DNA of 41,787 bases from Bacteroidota bacterium (GCA_003153315.1 PLYA01000084.1:1-41787); one strand, 5' to 3'; positions 7,464 to 16,675 are shown, numbered from the stretch's first letter. Notes: generated from the sequence alone by a model not told the origin. Numbers and translations: made by a program.

Positions 7464-8060
7464 TTATCCTCCCCCTTTAAGCCAACCCGTAATACTCATT
7501 CTGGTTTGGTGAGTTATTAATACTTCATGTTCCAGTTCGTTGCTTTTAAAGAAAATGGTTTTGCCTTGCATAGGAGAAATTTTCTGCTCTTTGTTTAATT
7601 GATATATCATTAACTCTCCGCCATCTTCTTTTTGCCAATTATTATTGAGATAACTTATTAAAGAATATTTCCTGTTCGGATTGTTCTGAAACTGATCAAT
7701 ATGTTTTTTGTAAAAACTACCTGTTTCGTATAAAGAATAATGAAACTCATAGCCTGTTATGCCGGCATAGCAACTTTTGTTTAAGTAGCTAATAAAATCA
7801 TCTATCCGATCGAAAAATTCATTTTCGTATTTGTCTTCATGTTTTCTGTCCAGCCAATAAATAGCATCGCTTCTTACAGCAGAATTATATATCCGTTTAT
7901 CTGTATTACCTGTTGCAGCAGCCAGCAAGAGTTTCTTTTTGTGTAGGGCCAGTAAATTTATCTTTAAATTATTGGCAAGACCTTCGTTTAAAAAATGTTC
8001 GGCTATGCCAATGTTGTTTTCTATAAAACTTGCAATCAATATTTCAAAGTCTTTTTCCAT
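7464..8060 (-). CDS. 2OG-Fe(II) oxygenase family protein
   Basis: This is a cytoplasmic non-heme iron dioxygenase of 198 aa, of the prolyl-4-hydroxylase/SM-20 type. The jelly-roll core shows the iron triad: His120 and Asp122 in SFYKKHIDQF, and His178 in NELEHEVL. Arg187 in TRMSITGW is the 2-oxoglutarate-binding residue. KYSLISYLNNNWQKEDGGEL is the usual strand before the distal histidine. Substrate is unknown; relatives hydroxylate proteins or small molecules. ATG 8060 is the only good start. It is followed on the same strand by the 120-aa hypothetical gene. Confidence 0.88.
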   Translation of the reverse strand: MEKDFEILIASFIENNIGIAEHFLNEGLANNLKINLLALHKKKLLLAAATGNTDKRIYNSAVRSDAIYWLDRKHEDKYENEFFDRIDDFISYLNKSCYAGITGYEFHYSLYETGSFYKKHIDQFQNNPNRKYSLISYLNNNWQKEDGGELMIYQLNKEQKISPMQGKTIFFKSNELEHEVLITHQTRMSITGWLKGGG

Positions 8061-8161
8061 GGCTCATTAAGCCTGAATAGACAAGCAAGTATGAAAGGTA
8101 CGTTAATAAAAGCACAATAGCACATAAATGATTTTATTATTGAAGCAGTCTGTATATTGGA

Positions 8162-8659
8162 TTATTTAATACTCAGGTGGTTGGATAATAAAACGAAGAG
8201 GTTAACAATGGTATTCATCCGACTTAGCGGATTTATTTTATTACTCCATTTGTTGCGGGTATAATAAAGCTGTTTGGCTTTTTTAAGATCGCTTATTTTA
8301 TCGCGTATTTTAAGTAGCACTTTTTCGGTATCAAAATCGGCATATTTATTGTATTGGTATTCTGATACGAAACAAGTCTTATCAATCTTACCCGTTTTTA
8401 TGTTATTAAAATCAAGTTTTTTTCTTTTGCGGGCTTTTTCTGCACTCTCCAGTTTGTTTATTTTAAATACGGTAATAATTTTTTCTATGGGCACATTATT
8501 CTTCAGATAATCTTCGCTAATGGTTTTAAGATTGGTCTTTAACTCTTCCAGCACTTCTTCTAGCAGGGCTTTTTCTTCTATATGCCCCAAGCGTATATTG
8601 TTTAAGGCATTTAAGCCGCTTACCAGTGCTGATATGGGGTCTATGCCTATTATGCTCAT
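8162..8659 (-). CDS. Hypothetical protein, helical, about 165 aa
   Basis: No family is recognised. The protein starts MSIIGIDPISALVSGLNALN and is followed by charged helical sequence rich in Lys and Glu (for example EEKALLEEVLEELKTNLK and VLLKIRDKISDLKKAKQLYY), with likely coiled-coil potential. There is no signal peptide, and a weakly hydrophobic stretch sits at the C-terminus (IVNLFVLLSNHL). The normal start and uninterrupted frame argue for a real gene. The position between two small uncharacterised genes gives no functional hint. Confidence 0.6.
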   Translation of the reverse strand: MSIIGIDPISALVSGLNALNNIRLGHIEEKALLEEVLEELKTNLKTISEDYLKNNVPIEKIITVFKINKLESAEKARKRKKLDFNNIKTGKIDKTCFVSEYQYNKYADFDTEKVLLKIRDKISDLKKAKQLYYTRNKWSNKINPLSRMNTIVNLFVLLSNHLSIK

Positions 8660-8776
8660 AAAATTACGTAATGCAATTTACGAAATACGAATATACGGCA
8701 AATTTTTGGCCATTAAGTTGCTTTGCTCAAAATAAAGGGAGTAACATAAAATAGTGGGGGGTAGTCTTATTATATT

Positions 8777-8977
8777 TTATTTAGGTTCAATAGGTAAGAA
8801 TTGCGGCTCAATACCCCATTTAAGCGCATTCTGACCGCTCATTGTTTTACTCTGCCTGAGCCTTAGGTTATAGCGCCAGAATGTTTGGGTATGGCTCTCG
8901 GGATATTCGGGTATGATGTCACTAAACCCGGGAATGATTAACCGAGAGGTAGGTACAGATATAAATAACTTTAGCAT
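8777..8977 (-). CDS. Possible small protein or gene remnant, 66 aa
   Basis: The frame opens at ATG 8977 (MLKLFISVPTSRLIIPGFSD) and ends after FLPIEPK. It has no recognisable domain, but the composition is protein-like, with acidic, basic and aromatic residues well distributed and no simple repeats. It could be an orphan small gene, a C-terminal fragment of a larger lost gene, or chance. Nothing overlaps it on either strand. Confidence 0.25.
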   Translation of the reverse strand: MLKLFISVPTSRLIIPGFSDIIPEYPESHTQTFWRYNLRLRQSKTMSGQNALKWGIEPQFLPIEPK

Positions 8978-9050
8978 ATATCCTGTGTTTATATTTATGT
9001 TATTAAAAAAATGTCCATTAAATAAAATTCACCATGTAGCATTTAAAATA

Positions 9051-9058
9051 TAAATTTG
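9051..9058 (+). promoter_or_regulatory. -7 promoter box of the ALDH-like gene
   Basis: TAAATTTG matches the Bacteroidota -7 consensus TAnnTTTG and lies 17 bases before the ATG at 9076. Confidence 0.5.
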
Positions 9059-9075
9059 TTCCATTAATAACACCC

Positions 9076-9957
9076 ATGCCAAGATTAGAAGTTTTAAAAA
9101 CCTATAAAATATACATAGGAGGTCAGTTTCCACGCACAGAGAGCGGAAGGTATTACCCCTTGTTGGATAAAAACAAAAATAACATTGCCAATATGTGTCT
9201 ATCGTCTCGCAAAGATTACCGCAATGCCGTTGTTGCCGCACGTGGCGCTTTTGGCGGATGGAGCGGAAAAACAGCCTTCAACCGCTCTCAAATATTATAT
9301 CGCCTTGCCGAAATGTTGGAAGGACGAAAAGATCAGTTTATGGATGAGCTTGCTAAACAAGGCTCTACCAAAGCACAAGCATTAAAAGAGGTAGAATTAA
9401 GTATTGATCGTATAGTATATTACGCGGGTTGGTGCGACAAATACCAGCAAATACTTAGCTCAGTAAACCCGGTAGCCTCCTCACATTTTAACTTCTCAAT
9501 ACCTGAACCCATGGGAGTTATAGCCGTTTTAGCTGATGAAGAAACATCCTTAGTTGGATTAATATCTGTGGTAATACCCGTTATTGCAGGCGGAAACACT
9601 TGTATTGTGTTGGCATCAGAAACCAAGCCTTTATGCGCCATTACTTTAGCAGAGTGCTTTGCCACCAGTGATTTACCGGGTGGTGTGGTTAATATTCTTA
9701 CGGGAACAAGTGCGGAATTGCACACACATTTTTCGTCTCATATGGATGTAAATGCTATTGTTTATTGCAGAGATAACGTTGCTGAAAGAAAAACAATTGC
9801 AGAAAACTCTTCTTTAAATGTAAAACGTTCTTTCTTTTGGTTAAAAAAATGGATGAACGAAAAAGAGCAAAACCCTTACTACATAACCGATTTACAAGAA
9901 ATTAAAACAACTTGGCACCCTGTGGAAAACATTGGTATTGGCGGCGCTAAGTATTAA
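9076..9957 (+). CDS. Half-length aldehyde dehydrogenase family protein without catalytic cysteine
   Basis: The 293-aa product matches the NAD-binding half of the aldehyde dehydrogenase superfamily. It has GGQFPRTESGRYYPL near the N-terminus, the AARGAFGGWSGKTAFNRSQI helix, EPMGVIAVLADEETSLVGL where classical enzymes have the PWNFP region, and LPGGVVNILTG. It ends before the catalytic domain, so the nucleophilic Cys of the GQxC motif and its general-base region are missing. Typical enzymes are 470-500 aa. In other genomes such half-proteins can lie beside a full-length ALDH, suggesting a non-catalytic partner (general knowledge). No full ALDH is present here. The frame is intact and ends without a shared downstream remnant, so this looks like a natural short form rather than a fresh truncation. 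Confidence 0.8.
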   Translation: MPRLEVLKTYKIYIGGQFPRTESGRYYPLLDKNKNNIANMCLSSRKDYRNAVVAARGAFGGWSGKTAFNRSQILYRLAEMLEGRKDQFMDELAKQGSTKAQALKEVELSIDRIVYYAGWCDKYQQILSSVNPVASSHFNFSIPEPMGVIAVLADEETSLVGLISVVIPVIAGGNTCIVLASETKPLCAITLAECFATSDLPGGVVNILTGTSAELHTHFSSHMDVNAIVYCRDNVAERKTIAENSSLNVKRSFFWLKKWMNEKEQNPYYITDLQEIKTTWHPVENIGIGGAKY

Positions 9958-9988
9958 TTTACGTGGAAAATTGCCTAAAAACACATTT

Positions 9989-10022
9989 TTTGTCAGGGAT
10001 TTAAAAAAATAACCTATCTTTG
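9989..10022 (+). promoter_or_regulatory. Promoter of rpmI-rplT
   Basis: TTTG at 9989-9992 and TATCTTTG at 10015-10022 match the Bacteroidota -33/-7 pair, separated by 22 bases. The predicted transcript begins about 19 bases before the rpmI ATG at 10045. Confidence 0.7.
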
Positions 10023-10044
10023 CCATCCTTAAAAAATAAGAGTC

Positions 10045-10245
10045 ATGCCAAAAATGAAAACAAACTCCGGAGCAAAGAAGCGTTTTTCTTTAACCGGGAC
10101 CGGAAAGATTAAGCGCAAGCATGCCTTTAAAAGACATATATTAACTAAAAAAGAAAAAGACCGTAAACGTGCATTGCGCAATAGTGGTTTGGTTCATAAA
10201 ACTGACTTAGGAAACGTAAAGTTTCTTTTAGCCATAGGTAAATAG
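10045..10245 (+). CDS. rpmI: 50S ribosomal protein L35
   Basis: The small basic protein of the large ribosomal subunit has the full L35 signature: [20 protein letters not shown] at the N-terminus, [16 protein letters not shown], then [14 protein letters not shown]. At 66 aa it has the normal length. It is followed 120 bases later by rplT and preceded by its own promoter. infC, the common upstream neighbour in bacteria, is absent, and the ALDH-like gene stands there instead. Confidence 0.97.
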   Translation: MPKMKTNSGAKKRFSLTGTGKIKRKHAFKRHILTKKEKDRKRALRNSGLVHKTDLGNVKFLLAIGK

Positions 10246-10365
10246 TTCTTTCAAAGGAAATTGCAGCTATCTTAAATCGGTAAAAACAATTGTTAAACCC
10301 GATTTTCAGTAAAAAAGCTTCGCTTTAAACCGAACACTGAAAGTCAAAAAAACAAAAAAAAGAAA

Positions 10366-10710
10366 ATGCCACGTTCAGTCAATCATGTTGCCAGTAGGGC
10401 ACGCAGAAAAAAAATCCTTAATTTAACCAAAGGTTATTGGGGTGCTCGCAAAAACATTTGGACAATAGCCAAAAACGTTTGGGAGAAAGGTTTAACCTAT
10501 GCTTACCGCGACCGTAAAAATAAAAAACGCAGCATGCGTGCTTTATGGATACAACGTATTAACGCAGCTGCTCGCGAAAATGGGCTTAGCTATTCAGAGT
10601 TTATGGGTAAACTGCATCAAAAAAATGTTGCTTTAAATCGTAAAGCATTAGCAGATTTAGCACTTAATCATCCTGAAGCTTTTAAAGCGGTACTTAATTC
10701 CGTTAAATAA
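10366..10710 (+). CDS. rplT: 50S ribosomal protein L20
   Basis: This is a 23S rRNA-binding assembly protein of the large subunit, 114 aa, the normal length. The basic N-terminus [35 protein letters not shown] and the globular C-terminal domain ([20 protein letters not shown]) are intact. It is cotranscribed with rpmI. The 120-base gap between them holds paired segments (aagcttcgcttt near 10316-10327), and in other bacteria L20 controls this operon by binding its own mRNA, so an operator here is possible but not shown. A strong terminator follows. Confidence 0.97.
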   Translation: MPRSVNHVASRARRKKILNLTKGYWGARKNIWTIAKNVWEKGLTYAYRDRKNKKRSMRALWIQRINAAARENGLSYSEFMGKLHQKNVALNRKALADLALNHPEAFKAVLNSVK

Positions 10711-10734
10711 AAACTAAAATTTAATGTTAAGGAT

Positions 10735-10765
10735 AAACCCCGAGTAAATTATTACTTCGGGGTTT
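10735..10765 (+). terminator. Intrinsic terminator after rplT
   Basis: aaaccccga with gtaa pairs with ttac and tcggggttt (one bulged T) across a short AT loop. It lies 25 bases after the rplT stop. Confidence 0.85.
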
Positions 10766-10823
10766 GTTATATTTGAGCTTATCTTTTGCAATATTTAATA
10801 CTATTTTGCGTTATTAGTCAATA

Positions 10824-11669
10824 ATGAAAAAAAGGTTTCTACTACTTATTTGTTACTTTTGCATTTTCTCAGCCTCTATTGCTCAAAATAATAACAAGCA
10901 ATATTTTTCTCATGATCTAGGTGTTCTATTAGGGGCATCTTATTACATAGGGGATTTAAACAATAAGAATTTCTATATGTCTCAGCCGGCATTTGGTGTT
11001 TTTTATCGCTTTAATTATAACTATCGTGTTGCCTTTAGAGGAGGGTTTAATTATGGAAATATTCAGGGAGATGATTCTCAAAGTAGTGACCCCTATCAGT
11101 TAGAGCGTAATCTTAATTTCAAGACCAGCCTTATGGAGTTTTCTACTCAGGCTGAATTTAACTTTTGGGAGTATAAAACCGGGCATAGAGATTTTATTTT
11201 TGCTCCTTATGTTTTTCTTGGAATAGGCATTTTTCATTTTAATCCGCAAGCACATTATGGATCTCAGTGGATTGATTTAAGGAATCTTTCTACCGAAGGA
11301 CAGGGCACTCCCTTAAATCATTCTCAAAAACCCTATGCTTTAACACAACCTTGTATTCCTTTTGGAATTGGGTTTAAACTAACTTTATCTCAGCAAATTG
11401 GCCTCGGCTTTGAATGGGGTCCCCGTAAAACGTTTACGAATTATTTAGATGACATAGGTGGTAAATACGTTGACCCTACTAAGCTTGCGGAATATAAAGG
11501 CGGTACGGCTGCCTATCTGAGCAACCGAAGTACAGTAAAAGGAGCTACTACAGATGATATTGGTAAACTACGCGGAAATCCAGACCATACAGATTGGTAT
11601 TTTTACTATGGACTTATTATTAGTTTTAAGCTAAAAGGGAAACCCAAAGAGTGTAAAGGTTCTTTTTAA
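10824..11669 (+). CDS. porG: DUF6089 outer-membrane protein, PorG-like type IX secretion component
   Basis: This beta-barrel outer-membrane protein of 281 aa belongs to the family that includes PorG of Porphyromonas gingivalis, required for the type IX secretion system (established for that species). After a signal peptide (about residues 1-20, ending SASIAQ) come the family signatures: LGASYYIGDLNNKNFY, FGVFYRFNYNYRVAFR, the RNLNF segment, FAPYVFLGIGIFHFNPQA, LSTEGQGTPLN and FEWGPRKTFTNYLDDIGGKY. The DWYFYYGLIISFKL end is a typical barrel-closing strand. Three predicted T9SS cargo proteins in this window are consistent with the assignment. It stands alone, converging on ftcD with 12 bases between stops. 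Orthology to PorG rests on motif memory, not alignment. Confidence 0.82.
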   Translation: MKKRFLLLICYFCIFSASIAQNNNKQYFSHDLGVLLGASYYIGDLNNKNFYMSQPAFGVFYRFNYNYRVAFRGGFNYGNIQGDDSQSSDPYQLERNLNFKTSLMEFSTQAEFNFWEYKTGHRDFIFAPYVFLGIGIFHFNPQAHYGSQWIDLRNLSTEGQGTPLNHSQKPYALTQPCIPFGIGFKLTLSQQIGLGFEWGPRKTFTNYLDDIGGKYVDPTKLAEYKGGTAAYLSNRSTVKGATTDDIGKLRGNPDHTDWYFYYGLIISFKLKGKPKECKGSF

Positions 11670-11681
11670 TTAAGAACATAG

Positions 11682-13370
11682 TTACACACCAATTTTTTCA
11701 TTCACTACCTTTAGTATCTCAGACTCTAAAGCAATAGTTTTGTTTTCTATTTCTTTTCCTTTGGAAATGATGTCAGTTACAAAAGTTTTATCATCATAAC
11801 CTGAAGCATTAATGCGCACATTCATAAAAGCACCCATTACAGCACTGCGCGCACAAAGCGCACCAACACCTGCATCAGATACCGAATTAGGATTGCCAAC
11901 TTCTGCCATAGCCTTAATTACTTCCATACTTGCGTAAGAAGTTTGCATTACTTTAAATGGAATTTCAATGGCATATTTTGTAGCATCTTGTATGACTTTT
12001 GTGCGAATAGCTTTTTCTTCTTCAGTTACTTTTGGTAAGCCAAATGCCGTCATAATTTTATTAAAGGCTTTAGTGTCTGCATCAACTAATCTTACCAGTT
12101 CATTTTTGTAATGCTCGCCTTTCTCTGCCCAATAGCTAAACTCTTCCCATCTATCATCCCAGCCTTTTTTGTGCGAAGATAAATTAGCAACCATTGTTGC
12201 CAAAGCAGCACCCAAAGAGCCCACATAAGCCGAGATAGATCCACCACCTGGTGCAGGACTCTCGCTGGCAGTTTCATCAGAAAAATCCATAAGAGTCATG
12301 CTTATTAATTTACTGTCGGCTTTATCATGTAGCATGTATTCAATAATGCGTTCTTCGGGTTTAAACGGACTAAGCTCATCCAACCCCATTGATTTTACAG
12401 CTATTTTAATCAGTTCTTTTTCTGATACACCTATTGAACGTTGTTGCTTCTTCAGGAAATACTTTCCTGCATCAAGCATTGCCTTTAAAGGAATTAATCC
12501 TACCAACTCGCTACCCGTAACCCGTATACCACGCTCAGCAGCCTTCTTGCAAACTTCATCAAAAGCAATATGTACAGGTGTTACATTAATATTAGTAAGG
12601 TTCATAGATATTTGCGCCACACCATACTCCTCTATATACCAACCAATAGCCTTTACGCTTTTTAACGTTCCGGGAATCATAACAGGCTTGCCGTTTGCAT
12701 CATTTACAATCTTTCCTGTAATGGGGTTCCCCTCGCGCTTCGCGCGCCCTGCTTCCCGCACATCAAAAGCAATGGAATTAGCACGTCGAGTAGAAGTAGT
12801 ATTCAGGTTTACGTTATAAGCCACCAGAAAATCTCTTGCACCAATAACCGTTGCACCTCGTTTGGCATTAAACTCAGCCGGACCAAAATCGGGTTTCCAT
12901 TCAGGCAGTTTAATCTTTTTAAAGAACCCTTCGTATTCGCCTGCACGTATTACCGATAGGTTGCTTCTTTTCTTATCTGTTTGTGCAGCTTCATATAAGT
13001 AAATGGGTAATTGCAATTCTTTCCCTACACGTTCGGCTAACTTCTGCGCCCACTTGGCGGTTTCTTCCATGCTGATGTTGGCGATGGGTATAAGCGGACA
13101 AACATCAGTAGCACCTATGCGCGGGTGCTCGCCTTTGTGTTTGCTCATATCAATTAACTCACCTGCTTTTTTAATTGCCAGAAACGCTGCTTCTATAACC
13201 ACCTGCGGCGTGCCAATAAACGTAACCACCGTGCGATTAGTAGCCTTACCCGGGTCAACATTCAGTAAACGAACTCCTTCAACCGCTTCAATTACATTGG
13301 TAATTTGTTTTATCAAATTCATATCGCCCCCTTCACTAAAATTAGGAACACATTCTATCAGTTGTTGCAT
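11682..13370 (-). CDS. ftcD: Bifunctional glutamate formimidoyltransferase / formimidoyl-THF cyclodeaminase
   Basis: This cytoplasmic enzyme of histidine degradation transfers the formimino group from formiminoglutamate to tetrahydrofolate and then deaminates it to methenyl-THF. It is 562 aa, as in bifunctional FTCD. The N-terminal transferase subdomain (1-180) starts IECVPNFSEG and holds His79 in HKGEHPRIGATDVCPL. The second transferase subdomain (about 180-300) contains FLVAYNVNLNT. The cyclodeaminase domain (about 355-545) has ESPAPGGGSISAYVGSLGAA and NPNSVSDAGVGALCARSA. Other hut genes are not in the window. It lies 13 bases downstream of the PagL-like gene on the same strand and may be cotranscribed with it, without an obvious functional link. 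Confidence 0.95.
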   Translation of the reverse strand: MQQLIECVPNFSEGGDMNLIKQITNVIEAVEGVRLLNVDPGKATNRTVVTFIGTPQVVIEAAFLAIKKAGELIDMSKHKGEHPRIGATDVCPLIPIANISMEETAKWAQKLAERVGKELQLPIYLYEAAQTDKKRSNLSVIRAGEYEGFFKKIKLPEWKPDFGPAEFNAKRGATVIGARDFLVAYNVNLNTTSTRRANSIAFDVREAGRAKREGNPITGKIVNDANGKPVMIPGTLKSVKAIGWYIEEYGVAQISMNLTNINVTPVHIAFDEVCKKAAERGIRVTGSELVGLIPLKAMLDAGKYFLKKQQRSIGVSEKELIKIAVKSMGLDELSPFKPEERIIEYMLHDKADSKLISMTLMDFSDETASESPAPGGGSISAYVGSLGAALATMVANLSSHKKGWDDRWEEFSYWAEKGEHYKNELVRLVDADTKAFNKIMTAFGLPKVTEEEKAIRTKVIQDATKYAIEIPFKVMQTSYASMEVIKAMAEVGNPNSVSDAGVGALCARSAVMGAFMNVRINASGYDDKTFVTDIISKGKEIENKTIALESEILKVVNEKIGV

Positions 13371-13383
13371 GGTTTTATATATA

Positions 13384-14502
13384 TTATTTTTTTAATGAGA
13401 TTCTATATCCTACACCAAACTCAATATAGTTGGCAACACCCCAATTTGTTTTTAAGGTGATGAGAGCTACCATATTATTTTTAAAATAATAGCGCAAGCC
13501 AATTCGGTTAAAAATATGACCATCGCTGGTATATTTGGTGTACACATAATATCCCAACTCTACCGGAAGACTTAACCTGCCAATATTATAAGCATAAGCA
13601 AGCTTAATACCAACTTGTATGTTTTGCAATTTAGTAGAAAGGGTATCTCCTTGCCCCTCTAATTGCACATAATTAGCGGCGTTATAATATACATCTATAC
13701 CTGCACCAAATTTATGGGTATTGCGTTTATTAAAATAATAGGCAGCCGAGTAGCTTTGTGCCAAATAGCGCTTCCCGCCTGGTTCGCCAAATTGATTTAC
13801 CCCTGCTGCTGCCCAAAACAAAAGCTCGTGCTTTGATTTTGCTTTGTGACTGGAATCTATCATCGTAAGAGGGGTTCTGTTTTTAGAATGAAACTTATAA
13901 ATAAGACCTGTATTTACGCTTACTAAATTAACGCCTAGATTCGGTACTTCAAACCGTCCGTTAGAGGCATGCGAAAAATTAAAGCCTGCTTCCCAACGCA
14001 GCCATTGGGTTATATCCCAACGCCAATACCATTTAAAATTTATATACGCATTTACAGGACTGCTTAATAACTCATCTTTATGATTGGTAATAGGATTGAA
14101 ATGTACAGGTGCATAAGCAAGCCCCTCGCAAATACGAAGATACAAACGGAAAGGCTTAGGGTTTTTATTTAAAGGGATATCATAAAAATAATAGAATGCA
14201 TATAAATTTCCGAGTTGTTTGGGGTTATGTAAATCATAAAAAGTAAACCCTACTCCTTGTTCCGGAAAATTATTTTCATGATGCCATAATTTAGCCCCTG
14301 TGGCGCGTTTTACATAGTTAAGTTCAAACCCGCTAATATTACCATGAACTAAGTCTCCGATACTATTATGTTGTTGAAGAATGAAGCCATAGTTATAAGC
14401 ACCGCGTATATAAAAATCGTTTTTATCTCCTTGTTGGGCAAGCAGCGAAATACTAAATAAAAGAAAAATAGATAGAAGATACTTTTTCAAAAACACGCGC
14501 AA
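13384..14502 (-). CDS. PagL-like acyloxyacyl hydrolase (lipid A 3-O-deacylase family)
   Basis: This outer-membrane beta-barrel enzyme family removes the 3-O acyl chain of lipid A. Near the C-terminal half it has the characteristic FNFSHASNGRF (His178 and Ser180 of the catalytic His-Ser pair) followed by a conserved acidic/NLG segment. The product of up to 372 aa is longer than classical PagL, as usual in Bacteroidota. A signal peptide ends around LLAQQ (residue 23). There is no ATG: the start is TTG 14502, GTG 14496 or TTG 14490, the last giving a standard lysine-lysine leader. The gene follows the FecCD-type permease by 31 bases on the same strand. Lipid A remodelling is inference from family membership. 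Confidence 0.8.
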   Translation of the reverse strand: MRVFLKKYLLSIFLLFSISLLAQQGDKNDFYIRGAYNYGFILQQHNSIGDLVHGNISGFELNYVKRATGAKLWHHENNFPEQGVGFTFYDLHNPKQLGNLYAFYYFYDIPLNKNPKPFRLYLRICEGLAYAPVHFNPITNHKDELLSSPVNAYINFKWYWRWDITQWLRWEAGFNFSHASNGRFEVPNLGVNLVSVNTGLIYKFHSKNRTPLTMIDSSHKAKSKHELLFWAAAGVNQFGEPGGKRYLAQSYSAAYYFNKRNTHKFGAGIDVYYNAANYVQLEGQGDTLSTKLQNIQVGIKLAYAYNIGRLSLPVELGYYVYTKYTSDGHIFNRIGLRYYFKNNMVALITLKTNWGVANYIEFGVGYRISLKK

Positions 14503-14533
14503 ATTTATCTTAAATTAATTCTTTACAAAACTT

Positions 14534-15532
14534 TTAACTTATTGCATTCTTGTTTTTAAAGATTAACCAAAGCACAAAAGGTGCGCCAAACAAAGAGGTT
14601 ATTACATTTACGGGGAGGGTAATCTCAAATAGTGGGAGGTTGCTTATTATATCACATAACAATAAGAAACAAGCACCCATTAGGATATTGCCAAACAACT
14701 GATGGAGGTGATGCGTTGTTTTAAAAATGATGCGTACTAAATGAGGTAGAGCTAATCCTACAAAACCAATAGGACCACAATAAGCAGTTACTACCCCACT
14801 AAGTAAAGCGGTTAAAACAAGTACGCAATTCTTTAGTATTGAAATATTAATGCCAAGTAGAGATGCCTGCTCATCTCCCAGTAAAAGTGCATTTAGTGGT
14901 TTGATTAAAAACAGGCAAATAACAAAACAAATTATAATGACAAAAAATAGAATCATTAAATCAATATCCATTACATTGCTTAAAGAAGCCATGTTCCAAA
15001 TGACAAAGTTTTTTAGATGTTGTGCGTTTGATAAATATTCTAAAACAGATTGCCAAGCACTGGCAATAAAACCAATCATCATACCGATTAATAAAATATG
15101 CATCTGGTTATGAATCTTTTTTGCAATAAACATAATAAGCAACAAACCTGCTAAGGCTCCCAAGGAGGAAGCTAGTGGAATACCTAAGGTATGAAAGAAA
15201 GAATTACTTACACCCCCTCCTAACATAAACAAAGCAACGGATAAAGATGAAACAGAGTTTACCCCCAATACATAAGGGCCTGCCAAAGGATTTTTAAAAA
15301 AGGTTTGCATCAGCATACCTGCAACAGCTAATGCAGAACCTGCACACATAGCCGCAATTGCCTTTGGTAAGCGGAACCCTAAAACAATAATAGTTTCTGA
15401 AACATTTCCATGATTGGTAAGACAGTTCCAAACTTTACTTAACGGAATAAAAACTGTACCCGAAGTTATATCTAACAGAAACAATAGTATTAATGAGAGA
15501 ATTAGTACGCTGTATTTTTTGGTAAAGCTCAT
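14534..15532 (-). CDS. FecCD/BtuC-family ABC transporter permease
   Basis: This inner-membrane permease imports iron-siderophore complexes or vitamin B12 and has 332 aa with about ten hydrophobic helices. Family landmarks are RLPKAIAAMCAGSALAVAGM near residue 55, KNPLAGPYVLGVNS, and GPIGFVGLALPHLVRII, the cytoplasmic loop that contacts the ATPase. It overlaps the substrate-binding lipoprotein gene by 4 bases (ATGA), showing translational coupling. The ATPase subunit normally completing the transporter is not in this window; the next gene is PagL-like. No cobalamin riboswitch was seen upstream. Confidence 0.92.
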   Translation of the reverse strand: MSFTKKYSVLILSLILLFLLDITSGTVFIPLSKVWNCLTNHGNVSETIIVLGFRLPKAIAAMCAGSALAVAGMLMQTFFKNPLAGPYVLGVNSVSSLSVALFMLGGGVSNSFFHTLGIPLASSLGALAGLLLIMFIAKKIHNQMHILLIGMMIGFIASAWQSVLEYLSNAQHLKNFVIWNMASLSNVMDIDLMILFFVIIICFVICLFLIKPLNALLLGDEQASLLGINISILKNCVLVLTALLSGVVTAYCGPIGFVGLALPHLVRIIFKTTHHLHQLFGNILMGACFLLLCDIISNLPLFEITLPVNVITSLFGAPFVLWLIFKNKNAIS

Positions 15533-16674
15533 TTAAGTTGCTTGTAGTACTTAAGGGTATGATTAGGTAACAAAATAGGGTGAAATATTTTAATTAAATC
15601 TTTAAGCAATTCATCTGGATGATTCAAGCCATATTCCCAATAGGCATTTCCGCCAGCTTCGTTTACAAGTGCATTGTTGTTATATAGGTTTTGTTTTTTA
15701 TAGGCGTTAAAAACTTCATAACGTTTATCTTGTTTAATAACATCTTCTAGGCTATTGCAATGATGGAGGTTAAGCCAGTAATCAGCGTTTATGGCTTTAT
15801 TAATTACCTGTTCTAAGTTTAAAGAAAGACTGCCTGTTTTATCGTTGTCAGTAAAGATATACATAGCACCCGCATCTTTGAGCAAAGTAGCCATGTTGCT
15901 TTTACCTCCGGGAACAAACCAAACATCACCTATTTTGATTTCGCTGAAAACGGTTGGTTTGTATTTGCAAGTATCCGTGATGCTTTTTAGTTGCAAATAA
16001 TCCTTTTCGATAGAAGAAAACAAAGAATCTGCTTTTTGTTCTGCATTAAAAAACAAAGCAAATGCTTTAGCCCATTCTGCACGTGCAAGGGGATAATTCT
16101 CATAATAATCTGAACACAATATAGGAGTGATGCCTGCTTTTAATAAACGTGCATCAAAATCTTTCTTAGGGTCTCCGTTTGGATTTGCCAATATAATGTC
16201 AGGCTTACAAACAAGTGTTTGCTCTATATTTAATACACCGTTCTTGCTTAGTTGTTGTATCGTGTTATTAGTATACTTCTCATTGATAAGCGGATTACAG
16301 ATGTAATCTGCATTATCAACGGCAGTGATATAATTTAAGCATTGCAAATTATTTAATGCTCCCACAAAAACAGAAGCCAAGCATGCCACAGAGCTTACAG
16401 GTGTTTTTATATAATAAGCCTTTAAGTTTAATTCTGGTTTTACATTCTTATATAAAATATAGATAACTGAATCTGTTTTCTCAGTATTGATATACGTAAT
16501 TAAAGCAGAGAAACTTTCTTCTTTATAAATCTTAAAATAAGATGCGTAGCTATTCTTTTGCAGATGAGTTAATGAAGAAGTTTTTTCTTTATTCTTTTGT
16601 TGTGTGTTGCAAGAGGAAAGAAGTAAGAGATAAAAAGTAAGTAGCGGTAAAAAAGTAGAATATCTTTGCTTCAT
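15529..16674 (-). CDS. ABC transporter substrate-binding lipoprotein (FecB/BtuF type)
   Basis: This periplasmic lipid-anchored receptor delivers a metal chelate or cobalamin to the adjacent permease. ATG 16674 gives a lipoprotein signal MKQRYSTFLPLLTFYLLLLS ending in a lipobox Cys (LSSC). An upstream frame start at 16689 would overlap the preceding gene. The two-lobed TroA/BtuF fold is indicated by VSSVACLASVFVGALNNL, VDNADYICNPLINEKY, LVCKPDIILANPNGDPKKDF and VWFVPGGKSNMATLLKDAGA. Product length is 381 aa. The start follows the upstream 77-aa gene's stop by one base. Substrate cannot be told: both iron-siderophore and B12 systems use this fold. Confidence 0.88.
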   Translation of the reverse strand: MKQRYSTFLPLLTFYLLLLSSCNTQQKNKEKTSSLTHLQKNSYASYFKIYKEESFSALITYINTEKTDSVIYILYKNVKPELNLKAYYIKTPVSSVACLASVFVGALNNLQCLNYITAVDNADYICNPLINEKYTNNTIQQLSKNGVLNIEQTLVCKPDIILANPNGDPKKDFDARLLKAGITPILCSDYYENYPLARAEWAKAFALFFNAEQKADSLFSSIEKDYLQLKSITDTCKYKPTVFSEIKIGDVWFVPGGKSNMATLLKDAGAMYIFTDNDKTGSLSLNLEQVINKAINADYWLNLHHCNSLEDVIKQDKRYEVFNAYKKQNLYNNNALVNEAGGNAYWEYGLNHPDELLKDLIKIFHPILLPNHTLKYYKQLK

Positions 16675-16675
16675 A

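Noticed and set aside
12720..12770. GC-rich palindromic stretch as an inserted element in ftcD
   Set aside because: It encodes in-frame, plausible FTCD residues (EAGRAKREGNPITG) and shows no sign of insertion.
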